A stretch of 64,000 nucleotides of DNA from Bradyrhizobium genosp. L (GCF_015624485.1 NZ_CP061378.1:6845501-6909500), one strand, 5' to 3'. Shown: positions 24,969 to 33,892, counted from the stretch's first letter. Notes: generated by a model not told the origin, from the letters alone. Made by a program: numbers and translations.

Positions 24969-25595
24969 TCAATCCAGCTTCGCTTCCATGCCCCGTTTCG
25001 TGCCGGGCCGCGCCATCAGCGCGTCGTACCAGCGCTTGACGTTGGGGAAGTCGGATAGCTCGACCTTGTGGCGCGGGTGGCGCCAGGCCCAGCCGAGGAT
25101 GGCGAAATCCGCCACCGAGAGATCGCCGGCGACGAAGGCGCGCCCGTCGAGCCTGCGGTCCAGCACGCCGTAGAGCCGCCGCGTTTCAGCCATGTAGCGC
25201 TTCAAGCCGTAGGCGCGGTCCTGCTCGTTCTCCAGTGCGATGAAATGATGCACCTGGCCCGGCATCGGGCCGAAGCCACCCATCTGCCACATCAGCCACT
25301 CGTAGACAGCAATCCGCTCCGCCAGCGGCTTCGGCAGGAACTTGCCGGTCTTCTCGCCGAGATAGAGCAGGATCGCGCCGGATTCGAAGATGCTGACAGG
25401 CTTGCCGCCGGGGCCATCGGGATCGACGATCGCCGGGATCTTGTTGTTCGGGCTGATGGCGAGGAAGCCGGGCGCCATCTGCTCGCCCTTTGAGATGTTC
25501 ACCGGGATCACCTTGTAGGGCAGGCCCATTTCTTCCAGCGCCACGGAAATCTTGCGGCCATTGGGCGTGTTCCAGGTGTGCAGCTCGATGGTCAT
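24969..25595 (-). CDS. Glutathione S-transferase, Ure2p/YfcG (Nu-class) type
   Basis: 208 aa. The thioredoxin-like N-terminal domain has TPNGRKISVALEEMGLPYKV and NNKIPAIVD, followed by SIFESGAILLYLGEK; the TPN start and the missing catalytic Tyr/Cys are typical of Nu-class GSTs such as YfcG and YghU, which reduce disulfides or peroxides with glutathione. The C-terminal helical domain has GRAFVAGDLSVADFAILGW. The start is ATG 25595 with GGAGGGG 8 nt upstream; the frame is open further but unsupported. It diverges from pyrE. Confidence 0.9.
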   Translation of the reverse strand: MTIELHTWNTPNGRKISVALEEMGLPYKVIPVNISKGEQMAPGFLAISPNNKIPAIVDPDGPGGKPVSIFESGAILLYLGEKTGKFLPKPLAERIAVYEWLMWQMGGFGPMPGQVHHFIALENEQDRAYGLKRYMAETRRLYGVLDRRLDGRAFVAGDLSVADFAILGWAWRHPRHKVELSDFPNVKRWYDALMARPGTKRGMEAKLD

Positions 25596-25797
25596 TTTCG
25601 CTTCCCCTCCAACTGTTTGGCGCTTGCTTAAGAGGAATGGAACGGCCGCACAAGCCGCGCTGTCCGCAAGCGCCTCCGCCAAAATCGCGGCGTGAGCGCT
25701 GTTGACGGGCCGATTTCCGCGCTGGAATGTGCCGGAAAGCGCCGATAGATTGCCGCCCGCCGCGCAACCCCCAGCCAACCCCTCGAGGGAAGAAGCC

Positions 25798-26361
25798 TTG
25801 TCCAAATCAGCCTCCCGCGCCCGTCTCGCCGAAATCATCCGCAAGCGCTCGTTCGGCCGCGGCGAGATCACCTTGGCATCGGGGCGCAAGAGCGACTTCT
25901 ATTTCAATTTGAAGCCGACGATGCTCGACCCTGAGGGCGCCGCCCTGCTCGCCGAGCTCACCTATGAGGCGCTGAAGGACGACAGGCTCGATTTCGTCGG
26001 CGGGCTCGAGATGGGCGCCGTGCCGCTCGCCGGCGCGATCGCGCAGCTGTCCTGGCTGAAGGGCCATCCGATCGCGGCCTTCTTCGTGCGCAAGAAGCCG
26101 AAGGAGCACGGCGCGCGGCTCGCGGTCGAGGGCCTCGCCAAGGGCGAAACGCTCGCCGGCAAGCGCATCGTGATCGTCGAGGACGTCACCACCACGGGCG
26201 GCTCGGCGCTGAAGGCGGTGGAAGCGGTGCGCGAAGCCGGCGGCGAGATCGCGCTGGTGTTCACGATGGTCGACCGCGAGGAAGGCGCGACCGAGACGTT
26301 TGCCGAGGCGGGGCTGACGTTCCGCGCGCTGTACAAGGCCGGTGAGTTTTTGAAGGGCTGA
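25798..26361 (+). CDS. pyrE: Orotate phosphoribosyltransferase
   Basis: 187 aa. Converts orotate and PRPP to orotidine 5'-phosphate in pyrimidine synthesis. Motifs: [33 protein letters not shown] (PRPP contact loop) and the phosphoribosyl signature [20 protein letters not shown]. The start is assigned to TTG 25798, which follows GAGGGAAG and matches the usual N-terminus; an in-frame extension to 25702 overlaps the upstream divergent region and is unlikely. A palindromic repeat follows 23 bp after the stop. Confidence 0.93.
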   Translation: MSKSASRARLAEIIRKRSFGRGEITLASGRKSDFYFNLKPTMLDPEGAALLAELTYEALKDDRLDFVGGLEMGAVPLAGAIAQLSWLKGHPIAAFFVRKKPKEHGARLAVEGLAKGETLAGKRIVIVEDVTTTGGSALKAVEAVREAGGEIALVFTMVDREEGATETFAEAGLTFRALYKAGEFLKG

Positions 26362-26384
26362 GCCGCTCGCCGCATTTCCCAGTC

Positions 26385-26472
26385 GTCATGCCCGGGCTTG
26401 ACCCGGGCATCCACGTATCTCTCACCGCACTGAATCGACGTCGTGGATGGCCGGGTCAAGCCCGGCCATGAC
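26385..26472. repeat. Palindromic repeat, GTCATGCCCGGGCTTGAC family
   Basis: Near-perfect inverted repeat: GTCATGCCCGGGCTTGACCC and GGGTCAAGCCCGGCCATGAC, separated by about 48 bp. Immediately downstream of pyrE; read in frame it yields the same GRVKPGHD-type peptide seen in repeat-derived protein segments. Confidence 0.9.
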
Positions 26473-26586
26473 GAGATTGTATCGACCGCGCCATCCGCGT
26501 TTCTTCCGTCGCCCCAACCACCGATCAATCCCTCGTTTACCATCCCGCATTATGGTTACTCCGCCGGGGCATCTCGTCGCCGCGGC

Positions 26587-27426
26587 GTGTTGCGTCGGGT
26601 GGAGTTGGCGTTGCGTACAGAGTTGAGTGATCGGCGCGTGCGGCGCTGCGTGATGCTTGTTGCCGCGACGCTTGCGGGTTCCAGCGTGGTGCTGCCCGCC
26701 CCTGTCTCGGCCGAAGGCCTGTTCGATCTCTTCTTCGGTGGCGCCCAGAAGCAGCAGAGCCGGCAGGCTCCGCCGCAAGCCAATTTCTTCGCCGATCCAT
26801 TCGGCAACAACCAGCAGCCCGAGCGGCCGGCGGCGCCGGTGGCGCGTGTTGCAGGCTCCGGCCCGGCGTTCTGCGTGCGCAGCTGCGACGGCAAATATTT
26901 TCCGCTGACCATGCGGGGCAATGCCACGCCGGTGCAGATGTGCCAGGCGTTCTGCCCGGCGACCCCGACCAAGGTGTATTACGGCAGCAATATCGACAGC
27001 GCATCGTCCAGCACCGGCGCGCGCTATGCCGACAGCGAGAGCGCCTACGCCTATCGCAAGGAACTGCACGCCGACTGCACCTGCAACGGCCGCGATCCGG
27101 CGGGCCTCGCGCCGGTCGACCTCGCGCTCGACACCTCACTGCGCGCCGGCGACGTGATCGCCACCACCGACGGCCTCGTCGCCTACACCGGCATCCGCGT
27201 CGGCAACGACCAGGCCTTCGACTTCACGCCGGTCGCCTCTTATCCCGGCCTGACCTCCGAGATCCGCGCGCGGCTCGGCGAAATGAAGGTCGCCCCGGTC
27301 ACCGCCGAGATCGCCGGCGACGCGCCGCTGCCGGAAACAAGACGCGATGTTGGGCCTTCAGCCCCATCCTCGGCAGTGCCGAAGAGCACCACGGCAAAGC
27401 CCGCCAAGCGGGCCGAGGCAAATTGA
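26587..27426 (+). CDS. DUF2865 family secreted protein
   Basis: About 279 aa, recognised as the DUF2865 family common in rhizobial genomes, function unknown. It has a basic N-terminus (RRVRRC) and a hydrophobic stretch MLVAATLAGSSVVLPAPVSA, consistent with export. The middle is cysteine-bearing: FCVRSCDGKYFPL...MCQAFCPATPTKVYYGS and later CTCNGRDPAGL. The C-terminus is Lys/Pro/Ala-rich. The start is uncertain: GTG 26587, GTG 26599 or ATG 26653; the frame extends back to 26443 only through a palindromic repeat. The stop abuts the convergent neighbour's stop with no gap. Confidence 0.75.
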   Translation: MLRRVELALRTELSDRRVRRCVMLVAATLAGSSVVLPAPVSAEGLFDLFFGGAQKQQSRQAPPQANFFADPFGNNQQPERPAAPVARVAGSGPAFCVRSCDGKYFPLTMRGNATPVQMCQAFCPATPTKVYYGSNIDSASSSTGARYADSESAYAYRKELHADCTCNGRDPAGLAPVDLALDTSLRAGDVIATTDGLVAYTGIRVGNDQAFDFTPVASYPGLTSEIRARLGEMKVAPVTAEIAGDAPLPETRRDVGPSAPSSAVPKSTTAKPAKRAEAN

Positions 27427-27858
27427 TCAGCGGCTGACGATCACGCCGATCACGTTCGGCGCGGCCAGATATTTGTCCTCGATCGCGGCGCGCGCGGCGG
27501 CCCGGTTCTCCGGCGTGAGCAGGCCGCGCTTCTCGGCCAGGATCATCCAGCAATAGCCCCACCAGTCGGTCAGCATGCCCTGATCGTCGACCAGATCGTA
27601 GCCCGCTTCGGCGGCGAAGATCCGCGCATGGGCCTCGTCGAGCGCATCCAGCCAGGCGTGGTCCGCGACCGAGAACAGGTCGTCGCTGAAATCATCGGTG
27701 GTGTAGCCCCAGATCGACATGCAGACCGCGTTGAACTCGCGGTCGATCTGGTCGTCGTCAACCCGCTGCCGCCGCGAGGCCTGATGCAGCCGCGACAGCG
27801 AGCGCGCGAAATCGGCAATCCGGGTGAGCGCGAATTGATCAAAGGCGATGGTGGACAT
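27427..27858 (-). CDS. Conserved-looking hypothetical protein (acidic, 143 aa)
   Basis: Not recognised. A 143-aa acidic soluble protein with no signal peptide. It is rich in aromatic residues around SIWGYTTDDFSDDLFSVADH and LTDWWGYCWMILAEKRGLL. Composition and third-position G/C match the neighbouring real genes. The start ATG 27858 has CGAGGG a few bases upstream; an in-frame ATG at 27885 is less favoured. It converges on the DUF2865 gene with adjacent stop codons, leaving no space for a terminator. Confidence 0.65.
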   Translation of the reverse strand: MSTIAFDQFALTRIADFARSLSRLHQASRRQRVDDDQIDREFNAVCMSIWGYTTDDFSDDLFSVADHAWLDALDEAHARIFAAEAGYDLVDDQGMLTDWWGYCWMILAEKRGLLTPENRAAARAAIEDKYLAAPNVIGVIVSR

Positions 27859-27983
27859 GTAGCCCTCGCGGGAACGGGAGACCATAGATGTTGTGTCGGC
27901 AGGCGCGCCGAATCACAATGATATATCAAAGACTTGCTAAAGTGTTCTTAATTCGTTCTGGTTGGTTTATGGTTTGTGAGAAT

Positions 27984-28017
27984 GTCGTCCCGGCGAAGGC
28001 CGGGACCCATAACCACC
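27984..28017. repeat. Left arm of GTCGTCCCGGCGAA palindrome, upstream of GIY-YIG gene
   Basis: GTCGTCCCGGCGAAGGCCGG followed by GACCCATAACCACC. It pairs with 28350-28382: 31 of 33 compared positions agree after reverse complementing. Elsewhere in the window the arms of this family are only 30-70 bp apart; here a complete gene lies between them. Confidence 0.92.
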
Positions 28018-28050
28018 GCCGTTCACCGTCTGCACCGTCGGTTGCCAGTG

Positions 28051-28344
28051 ATGACCACGCCCGTTGCTTACTACGTCTACATTCTCGCAAGCCGTAGACA
28101 CGGAACGCTCTACATCGGTGTCTGTAGTGACCTTGGCAATCGACTAACGTTGCATCGCTCAGGACGTGGCTCGCAGTTCGTCAAGAAGTACGGCGTCACG
28201 CGACTTGTTTATGTAGAGATCTACGCCTCGCCGCTGGAAGCGATTGCGCGCGAAAAGGCTCTGAAGGAATGGCGGCGTGATTGGAAAATTCGCTTGATCG
28301 AACAAGACAATCCGGAGTGGGGCGACCTGTCCCATCTTATCTGA
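28051..28344 (+). CDS. GIY-YIG domain nuclease enclosed by REP arms
   Basis: 97 aa, single GIY-YIG domain: YYVYILASRRHGTLYIGV gives the VYIL / LYIGV signature, followed by the catalytic arginine region LGNRLTLHRSG, and the conserved glutamate in EAIAREKALKEWRRDWKI. Members of this small class are annotated as putative endonucleases related to UvrC's N-domain. The gene begins 33 bp after the left repeat arm and ends 5 bp before the right arm. Its base composition and codon use are less G/C-rich than the neighbours, which suggests a separate origin. No second domain that would give DNA specificity is present. Confidence 0.9.
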   Translation: MTTPVAYYVYILASRRHGTLYIGVCSDLGNRLTLHRSGRGSQFVKKYGVTRLVYVEIYASPLEAIAREKALKEWRRDWKIRLIEQDNPEWGDLSHLI

Positions 28345-28349
28345 CGGCT

Positions 28350-28382
28350 GTGGTTATGGGCCCCGGCCTTCGCCGGGGCGAC
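28350..28382. repeat. Right arm of GTCGTCCCGGCGAA palindrome, downstream of GIY-YIG gene
   Basis: GTGGTTATGGGCCCCGGCCT followed by TCGCCGGGGCGAC, the reverse complement of the left arm at 27984 with two differences, starting 5 bp after the GIY-YIG stop codon. Confidence 0.92.
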
Positions 28383-28419
28383 AAATTTGGCGGCCCTAAC
28401 AGGCCCCCAAAAGCAATTT

Positions 28420-28445
28420 GGGCCGCTGAGTGATGTCAGCGGCCC
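28420..28445. terminator. Perfect 10-bp hairpin
   Basis: GGGCCGCTGA, a 6-nt loop, then TCAGCGGCCC. On the minus strand the stem is followed by AAATTGCTTTT, which could make it a weak factor-independent terminator for the small secreted-protein gene at 28632. The remaining 28446-28631 shows no gene. Confidence 0.4.
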
Positions 28446-28631
28446 GCGTCAATAATTGCTTCGGAATGAAATCGCCCTGCCCCCACGCCGGACAAGCTCT
28501 CTCCTAAAGCAATCGTTAAGTTCTGGGAATCCGTGTCATTCCGGTGTTCCCGCATTGAAACCGGCCAACAGCCCACTTGCCCCGGCGGGCCGTGCGCGCG
28601 CTGGAGCTTTGCACGCCGCCGAGCCGGTGGC

Positions 28632-28862
28632 TCAGTTCACGGCCGACAGCAATTTGTCGCCGCACGCGCTGGCGTAGAACTTGCCGCCGCAGTGCCGCTT
28701 GATGGCGATGCAACGGGCGGCCGGCGTGGCGTTCTGCGGGACGCTGAAGCCGCAACTCAGACCATCGGCGCTGCGGCCCAGCCTGCCTGCAGCGGCGGCG
28801 CTGGTTGCGGTGATGCAGATCACGAGCAGTGCAGCGGCAGCGATCTCGATCAGCAATCTCAT
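28632..28862 (-). CDS. Small secreted cysteine-containing protein
   Basis: 76 aa, not assigned to a family. Signal peptide: MRLLIEIAAAALLVICITATSAAAA. The mature part has four cysteines (LSCGFSVPQNATPAARCIAIKRHCGGKFYASACGDKL), suggesting two disulfides in a small periplasmic or extracellular protein. Start ATG 28862 has GGAGGAGG upstream, a strong site that supports it being real. It is monocistronic. Confidence 0.7.
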   Translation of the reverse strand: MRLLIEIAAAALLVICITATSAAAAGRLGRSADGLSCGFSVPQNATPAARCIAIKRHCGGKFYASACGDKLLSAVN

Positions 28863-29157
28863 CGACGCCTCCTCCGCTAAATCGTCGCAAAGTCACGGCT
28901 TTCCGCCTCGATCATAACACCGGTCACAGCGCGCCCGAAGCCCCTCAAATCGGCCCGGTCTTTGCATAAAATGACGGCAGCGCGTTGTGCACGGTCGTCA
29001 CTCAGACGGGTTTCGATTGCCGTGCAAGGCGCGTATCATTACCTCCGAGCACGATCCGGAAACATCGAAACCGGTGTTCCCCGTCAGGCTCAACAAGGGG
29101 ATCGGACCATGATGCGCGTGACCGCGTCATGATCCGGAAAAATCTGAACGGCAGGGA
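28863..29157. other. Intergenic region upstream of glgP
   Basis: 295 bp with no convincing gene. It contains GAGCACGATCCGGAAACAT at about 29049 and GTCATGATCCGGAAAAATC near 29127, degenerate halves of the GAGCATGATC-type repeat also seen at 4467. The promoters of the small secreted-protein gene and glgP must lie here. Confidence 0.5.
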
Positions 29158-31677
29158 TTGGGCGCGTTGCACGAACTCACAAACCAACCGGCGTTGAACC
29201 AGCCGGTCGATGAACTGGCGCTGACCGACATCAAGGGCGCGATCCTCACCAAGTTGCGGCTTGCGATCGGCAAGGATGCGACGATGGCGACGCGGCGCGA
29301 CTGGTACAAGGCGGCGGCGCTGGCGCTGCGCGACCGCATCGTGCATCAGTGGCTGACGGCCGAGAAGCAGAGCTACGACGCCGGCGCCAAGCGGGTCTAT
29401 TACCTGTCGCTCGAATTCCTGATCGGTCGTCTGTTCACCGACGCGCTGAACAATATGGGCCTGCTGTCGGTGTTCGAGGCCGCGCTCGGCGATCTCGGCG
29501 TCGACCTGTCGGACCTGCGCAAATGCGAGCCGGATGCGGCGCTCGGCAATGGCGGCCTCGGGCGTCTCGCCGCCTGCTTCATGGAGAGCATGGCGACCCT
29601 GGCGATCCCGGCGATCGGCTACGGCATCCGCTACGATTTCGGCCTGTTTCGCCAGATCATGAAGGAGGGCTGGCAGCAGGAATATCCCGACGAATGGCTC
29701 GCCTTCGGCAACCCCTGGGAATTCCAGCGGCCGGAGGTGGTTTATAACATCCATTTCGGCGGCACCGTCGAGCATGTCGACGACCGCGGCCGCGATCGCG
29801 CCACCTGGCATCCGGCGGAAACCGTCGAGGCGATGGCCTACGACACGCCGATCGTCGGCTGGCGTGGCCAGCACGTCAACGCGCTTCGGCTGTGGTCGGC
29901 GCATGCGCCCGATCCGCTCAAGCTCGACGTCTTCAATACCGGCGACTATGTCTCGGCCAATGCCGAGCAGGCGCGCGCGGAGGCGATCTGCAAATTCCTC
30001 TATCCGAACGACGAGAGCGCGGCGGGCCGCGAGCTCAGGCTGCGCCAGGAATATTTCTTCGTCTCGGCCTCGCTGCAGGATCTCGTCAAGCGGCATCTCT
30101 CCTCCGACGGCGGCCTGCGCAACCTTGCGCAGAAGGCCGCGGTGCAGCTCAACGACACCCATCCGAGCCTTGCCGTCACCGAGCTGATGCGCATCCTGGT
30201 CGACCTGCACAATTTCCGCTGGGACGAGGCCTGGAAGATCACGGTCGCGACGCTGTCCTACACCAATCACACGCTGCTGCCGGAGGCGCTGGAGACCTGG
30301 CCGGTGGAGCTGTTCGAGCGGCTGCTGCCGCGGCATCTCGAGATCATCTACCGGATCAACGTGGCCCACCTTGCGCTCGCCGAGGAGCGCTGCCCCGGCG
30401 ACATCGAATATCGCGCTTCGGTGTCGCTGATCGACGAGCGGAGCGGCCGCCGGGTGCGGATGGGCCAGCTCGCCTTCGTCGGCTCGCACCGCATCAACGG
30501 CGTCTCGGCGATGCATTCCGATCTGATGAAGGAGACCGTGTTCCACGATCTCCATCACCTCTATCCCGGCCGCATCACCAACAAGACCAACGGCATCACC
30601 TTCCGCCGCTGGCTGATGCTGGCCAATCCCCGCCTCACCGCGCTGTTGCGCGAGGCCTGCGGCGATGCCGTGCTGGACGATTTCTCGCTGCTGGAACGGC
30701 TCGAGACCCACTCCAGCGATCTCGAATTCCAGAAGCGTTTCCGCGACGTCAAGCACCACAACAAGCTGGCGCTGTCGCGCCTGATCGGCGAGCGCAACAA
30801 CATCAAGCTCGATCCGTCGGCGCTGTTCGACGTGCAGATCAAGCGCATCCATGAATACAAGCGGCAGCTGCTCAATATCCTGGAGACGATCGCGCTCTAC
30901 CACGCGATGAAGGACGAGCCTGACGCAAACTGGGTGCCGCGGGTCAAGATTTTCGCCGGCAAGGCGGCGGCGAGCTACCGTTACGCCAAGCTGATCATCA
31001 AGCTGATCAATGACGTTGCCGAGGTCGTCAACAACGACGCCTCGCTCAATGGCAGACTGAAAGTCGCCTTCCTCGCCGACTACAATGTCAGCCTCGCCGA
31101 GGTGATCATCCCGGCCGCCGATCTCTCCGAGCAGATCTCGACCGCCGGCATGGAGGCATCCGGCACCGGCAACATGAAGCTCGCGCTCAACGGCGCGTTG
31201 ACCGTCGGCACGCTGGACGGCGCCAATATCGAGATCCGCGACGCGGTCGGGGCGGAGAACATCGCGATCTTCGGCCTCGAGGCCGGCGACGTCATGGTCC
31301 GCCGCAAGCAGGGCCTGGACGCCAGCGACATCATCCGCAGGTCGCCGCGGCTGGAGCGCGCGATCCGCGCCATCGAGAGCGGCGAATTCTCGCCCGGCGA
31401 TCCGGCCCGCTTCGCCTCGATCGGCCACGCGCTGCGCTATCTCGACCACTACATGGTCTCGGCCGATTTCGATTCCTACTACGACGCGCAGCGCGGCATC
31501 GACGCGCGCTGGCAGATTCCCCCGGCCTGGACCCGCGCGAGCATCCTCAACGTCGCGCGGATGGCGTGGTTCTCCTCCGACCGCACCATCCGCGAATATG
31601 CCGAGGAGATCTGGCACGTCCCGGTGCATCCGAGCGCCCCACCACTGATTGGCGCCCGGCGCGAGGCCAAGGGGTAA
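29158..31677 (+). CDS. glgP: Glycogen/maltodextrin phosphorylase
   Basis: 839 aa. Phosphorolyses alpha-1,4-glucan to glucose 1-phosphate. The pyridoxal-phosphate lysine is K674 in EASGTGNMKLALNGALTVGT. Other family landmarks: ALGNGGLGRLAACFMESMAT, QLNDTHPSLAVTELMRILVD, KTNGITFRRWL, and IKRIHEYKRQLLNI. Length is standard. The start is a TTG; 29158 is given, but TTG 29167 is an alternative. No other glycogen gene is adjacent, which is unusual because glgP often sits beside glgB, glgC or glgA. Confidence 0.95.
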   Translation: MGALHELTNQPALNQPVDELALTDIKGAILTKLRLAIGKDATMATRRDWYKAAALALRDRIVHQWLTAEKQSYDAGAKRVYYLSLEFLIGRLFTDALNNMGLLSVFEAALGDLGVDLSDLRKCEPDAALGNGGLGRLAACFMESMATLAIPAIGYGIRYDFGLFRQIMKEGWQQEYPDEWLAFGNPWEFQRPEVVYNIHFGGTVEHVDDRGRDRATWHPAETVEAMAYDTPIVGWRGQHVNALRLWSAHAPDPLKLDVFNTGDYVSANAEQARAEAICKFLYPNDESAAGRELRLRQEYFFVSASLQDLVKRHLSSDGGLRNLAQKAAVQLNDTHPSLAVTELMRILVDLHNFRWDEAWKITVATLSYTNHTLLPEALETWPVELFERLLPRHLEIIYRINVAHLALAEERCPGDIEYRASVSLIDERSGRRVRMGQLAFVGSHRINGVSAMHSDLMKETVFHDLHHLYPGRITNKTNGITFRRWLMLANPRLTALLREACGDAVLDDFSLLERLETHSSDLEFQKRFRDVKHHNKLALSRLIGERNNIKLDPSALFDVQIKRIHEYKRQLLNILETIALYHAMKDEPDANWVPRVKIFAGKAAASYRYAKLIIKLINDVAEVVNNDASLNGRLKVAFLADYNVSLAEVIIPAADLSEQISTAGMEASGTGNMKLALNGALTVGTLDGANIEIRDAVGAENIAIFGLEAGDVMVRRKQGLDASDIIRRSPRLERAIRAIESGEFSPGDPARFASIGHALRYLDHYMVSADFDSYYDAQRGIDARWQIPPAWTRASILNVARMAWFSSDRTIREYAEEIWHVPVHPSAPPLIGARREAKG

Positions 31678-31768
31678 CCAGCGGGAATCCCGGCGCGCGG
31701 AAATCCATGACCTCAGACGTCATTGAAATCCGAAACATAGCCCGCGATATTGCTGACGGCCGTCCGCC

Positions 31769-31889
31769 GTCATTGCGAGCCACCCGGTCGGCGCAAAGCG
31801 CCGCCGGATGACAAGCTCCGCGAAGCAATCCATCATTCCACATATGCGGAGCCATGGATTGCTTCGTCGCTTCGCTCCTCGCAATGACG
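31769..31889. repeat. Palindromic repeat, CGTCATTGCGAGC / GAAGCAATCC family
   Basis: CGTCATTGCGAGC at the left and GCTCCTCGCAATGACG at the right, with inner GCGAAGCAATCCAT / ATGGATTGCTTCG arms. It lies between glgP and the thioesterase gene. Confidence 0.85.
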
Positions 31890-31917
31890 ACGGACAGACT
31901 TTGCATTCGAGGATTTG

Positions 31918-32736
31918 ATGCTCACCAAGACCCCGCATTTGTTCGACGAAGCCACCGCCGTCACCGCCGGCGACAGCCGCTGGCAGGGGCGGACCAGCCC
32001 GGATTACTGGGCGTTCGTCGGCCCGTTCGGCGGCTGCACCGCCGCGACGATCCTGCGCGCGCTGATGCAGCATCCGCAGCGCGCCGGGGATCCGCTGGCG
32101 CTGACGGTGAACTACTGCGCGCCGATCGCCGAGGGCGCGTTCGATCTCGATGTCCGCCTGGTGAAAGCCAATCGCTCGAGCCAGCACTGGTCGGTCGAGA
32201 TGACGCAAGGCCGCGGCGAGGTCGCGACGCTGGCGACCGCCGTTTTCGCCGAGCGTCGGCCGTCATGGTCGCACCAGCCCGTCGAATTCCCCGGCGCAAA
32301 ACCGTTCGAACAACTCAGGCCCCATCCCAAGCTGAAGATGACCTGGGCGAACCAGTACGACTTCCGCTTCATTGACGGCGAACCGAAGCTCGGAGCCGCC
32401 GCGCCGGACGAGCCGTCGAGCGCCTATTCGAAGATGTGGATTGCCGACCGCGTGCCGCGCAAGGTCGATGCGCTGTCGCTGATGTCGATGTCGGACGCGT
32501 TCTTTGGCCGTGTGTTCCATGCGCGGCATGAGCTGGTTCCGTTCGGCACGGTGTCGCTGACGACCTACTTTCACGCCGATACGGAAGACCTCGACGCCGA
32601 GGATACCACCCGCCTGCTCGCGGTGGCGGACGCGAAGATTTTCCACAAGAGCTACGGCGATCAGCACGGAGAATTGTGGTCGCCCTCCGGCCGCCTGCTC
32701 GCCACCACGACGCAAATCGCCTATTTCAAGGCGTAG
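31918..32736 (+). CDS. Acyl-CoA thioesterase-like hot-dog protein
   Basis: About 272 aa, consistent with two tandem hot-dog domains as in TesB/TE-II-like proteins. The N-terminal hot dog has the FGGCTAATILRALMQHP helix and LTVNYCAPIAEGAFDLDVRL; the C-terminal one has ADRVPRKVDALSLMSMSDAF and GTVSLTTYFHADTEDL. Expected activity: hydrolysis of acyl-CoA esters in the cytoplasm; chain-length preference unknown. ATG 31918 is preceded by GAGGA 4 nt upstream. Repeats flank it on both sides. Confidence 0.8.
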   Translation: MLTKTPHLFDEATAVTAGDSRWQGRTSPDYWAFVGPFGGCTAATILRALMQHPQRAGDPLALTVNYCAPIAEGAFDLDVRLVKANRSSQHWSVEMTQGRGEVATLATAVFAERRPSWSHQPVEFPGAKPFEQLRPHPKLKMTWANQYDFRFIDGEPKLGAAAPDEPSSAYSKMWIADRVPRKVDALSLMSMSDAFFGRVFHARHELVPFGTVSLTTYFHADTEDLDAEDTTRLLAVADAKIFHKSYGDQHGELWSPSGRLLATTTQIAYFKA

Positions 32737-32750
32737 AGTGTTTTGCGGCG

Positions 32751-32830
32751 GAGGGTGGGCAAAGCGAAGCGGGCCCACCCTCGGGAGCACGGCTGGGACT
32801 GGTGGGCACGCTTCGCTTTGCCCACCCTGC
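32751..32830. repeat. Palindromic repeat, GTAGGGTGGGCAAAGC family
   Basis: GAGGGTGGGCAAAGCGAAGC paired with GCTTCGCTTTGCCCACCCTG, with inner GGGCCCACC / GGTGGGCAC arms. Between the thioesterase and arginase genes, ending 13 bp before the arginase start. Confidence 0.85.
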
Positions 32831-32843
32831 GAGGCCACGACGC

Positions 32844-33815
32844 ATGTCTGACACGTCAAAACATCAGCGCATCGCGCTGCTCGGCGTTCCCATCGAGATC
32901 GGCGCATCGCAGGCCGGTCCGCTGATGGGACCGGACGCGTTGCGCACGGCAGGAATCGCGCGCCTGCTCGAGCAGCTGGGCTTCCAGGTCGACGATCACG
33001 GCAACCTAGCGATCCCGGCCGTCGTCGCCGACGGCGAGGCGCCGGCCAACACCAGATTCTATGACGAGGTGAAGACCTGGACCCGCGCGCTGTCGGAGCG
33101 CGCCTATTGGCTGGCGCATTCCGGCGCGATCCCGATCTTCATGGGCGGCGACCATTCGCTGTCGATGGGATCGGTCAACGGCGTCGCGCGCTACTGGCAG
33201 GAAAAAGACCGGCCGCTGTTCGCGCTGTGGGTCGACGCCCATACCGACTACAACACGCCGGCCACCACCATCACCGGCAACATGCACGGCATGTCGGCCG
33301 CTTTCCTGTGCGGCGAGGACGGGCTCGACGATTTGCTGGGTGGGCTGCCGCGCGCCACCATCCCGCCCGACCAGCTCGACGTGATCGGCGCGCGCTCGAT
33401 CGATCCGCTGGAGCGCAAACTGCTGAAGCAGCGCAACGTCTCGATAGCAGACATGCGCCAGATCGACGAGTTCGGCGTCGCCGTGCTGACGCGACGCGTG
33501 ATCGAGCGCGTGCGCGCGAAGAACGGCGTGCTGCACGTCTCGTTCGACGTCGATTTCCTCGATCCGTCGGTGGCGCCGGGCGTCGGCACCACGGTGCCGG
33601 GTGGTGCGACCTATCGGGAAGCGCATCTGATCATGGAGCTGCTGCACGATTCCGGACTGGTGTGCTCGCTCGACATCGTCGAGCTCAACCCCTTCCTCGA
33701 CGAACGCGGCCGCACCGCCCGCGTCGCGGTCGAACTGATCGGCAGCCTGTTCGGATTGCAGATCACGGATCGGCAGACGCCGAGCAACGCGGTGCTGCCT
33801 GAGATGGGGGAGTAG
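32844..33815 (+). CDS. rocF: Arginase
   Basis: 323 aa ureohydrolase. Hydrolyses arginine to ornithine and urea with two Mn2+ ions. All three metal motifs are present: FMGGDHSLSMGS, VDAHTDYNTP and SFDVDFLDPSVAPGVGT. TVPGGATYREAH and the SLDIVELNPFLD helix are arginase-like rather than agmatinase-like. The start ATG 32844 is used although the frame is open to 32676 through the repeat and the previous gene. It stands alone; ornithine aminotransferase is not in the window. Urea made here could feed the allophanate branch only if a urea carboxylase exists elsewhere. Confidence 0.93.
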   Translation: MSDTSKHQRIALLGVPIEIGASQAGPLMGPDALRTAGIARLLEQLGFQVDDHGNLAIPAVVADGEAPANTRFYDEVKTWTRALSERAYWLAHSGAIPIFMGGDHSLSMGSVNGVARYWQEKDRPLFALWVDAHTDYNTPATTITGNMHGMSAAFLCGEDGLDDLLGGLPRATIPPDQLDVIGARSIDPLERKLLKQRNVSIADMRQIDEFGVAVLTRRVIERVRAKNGVLHVSFDVDFLDPSVAPGVGTTVPGGATYREAHLIMELLHDSGLVCSLDIVELNPFLDERGRTARVAVELIGSLFGLQITDRQTPSNAVLPEMGE

Positions 33816-33892
33816 CGGCGCGCGACCACGCAGTCCCGTCATCCTGAGGTGCGCGTGAGTATGTGATTCACAAGCGGCGCCAAATCTCCAGA

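Noticed and set aside
27984..28382. Group I intron or intein reading of the GIY-YIG locus
   Set aside because: The gene is intergenic, no split host gene or intron core is visible, and the flanks are the palindromic arms.
29002..31629. 875-codon open frame on the minus strand opposite glgP
   Set aside because: A shadow frame caused by high G+C third positions; the product is rich in Arg, His, Asp and Gln with no domain, while the plus strand encodes a textbook glycogen phosphorylase.
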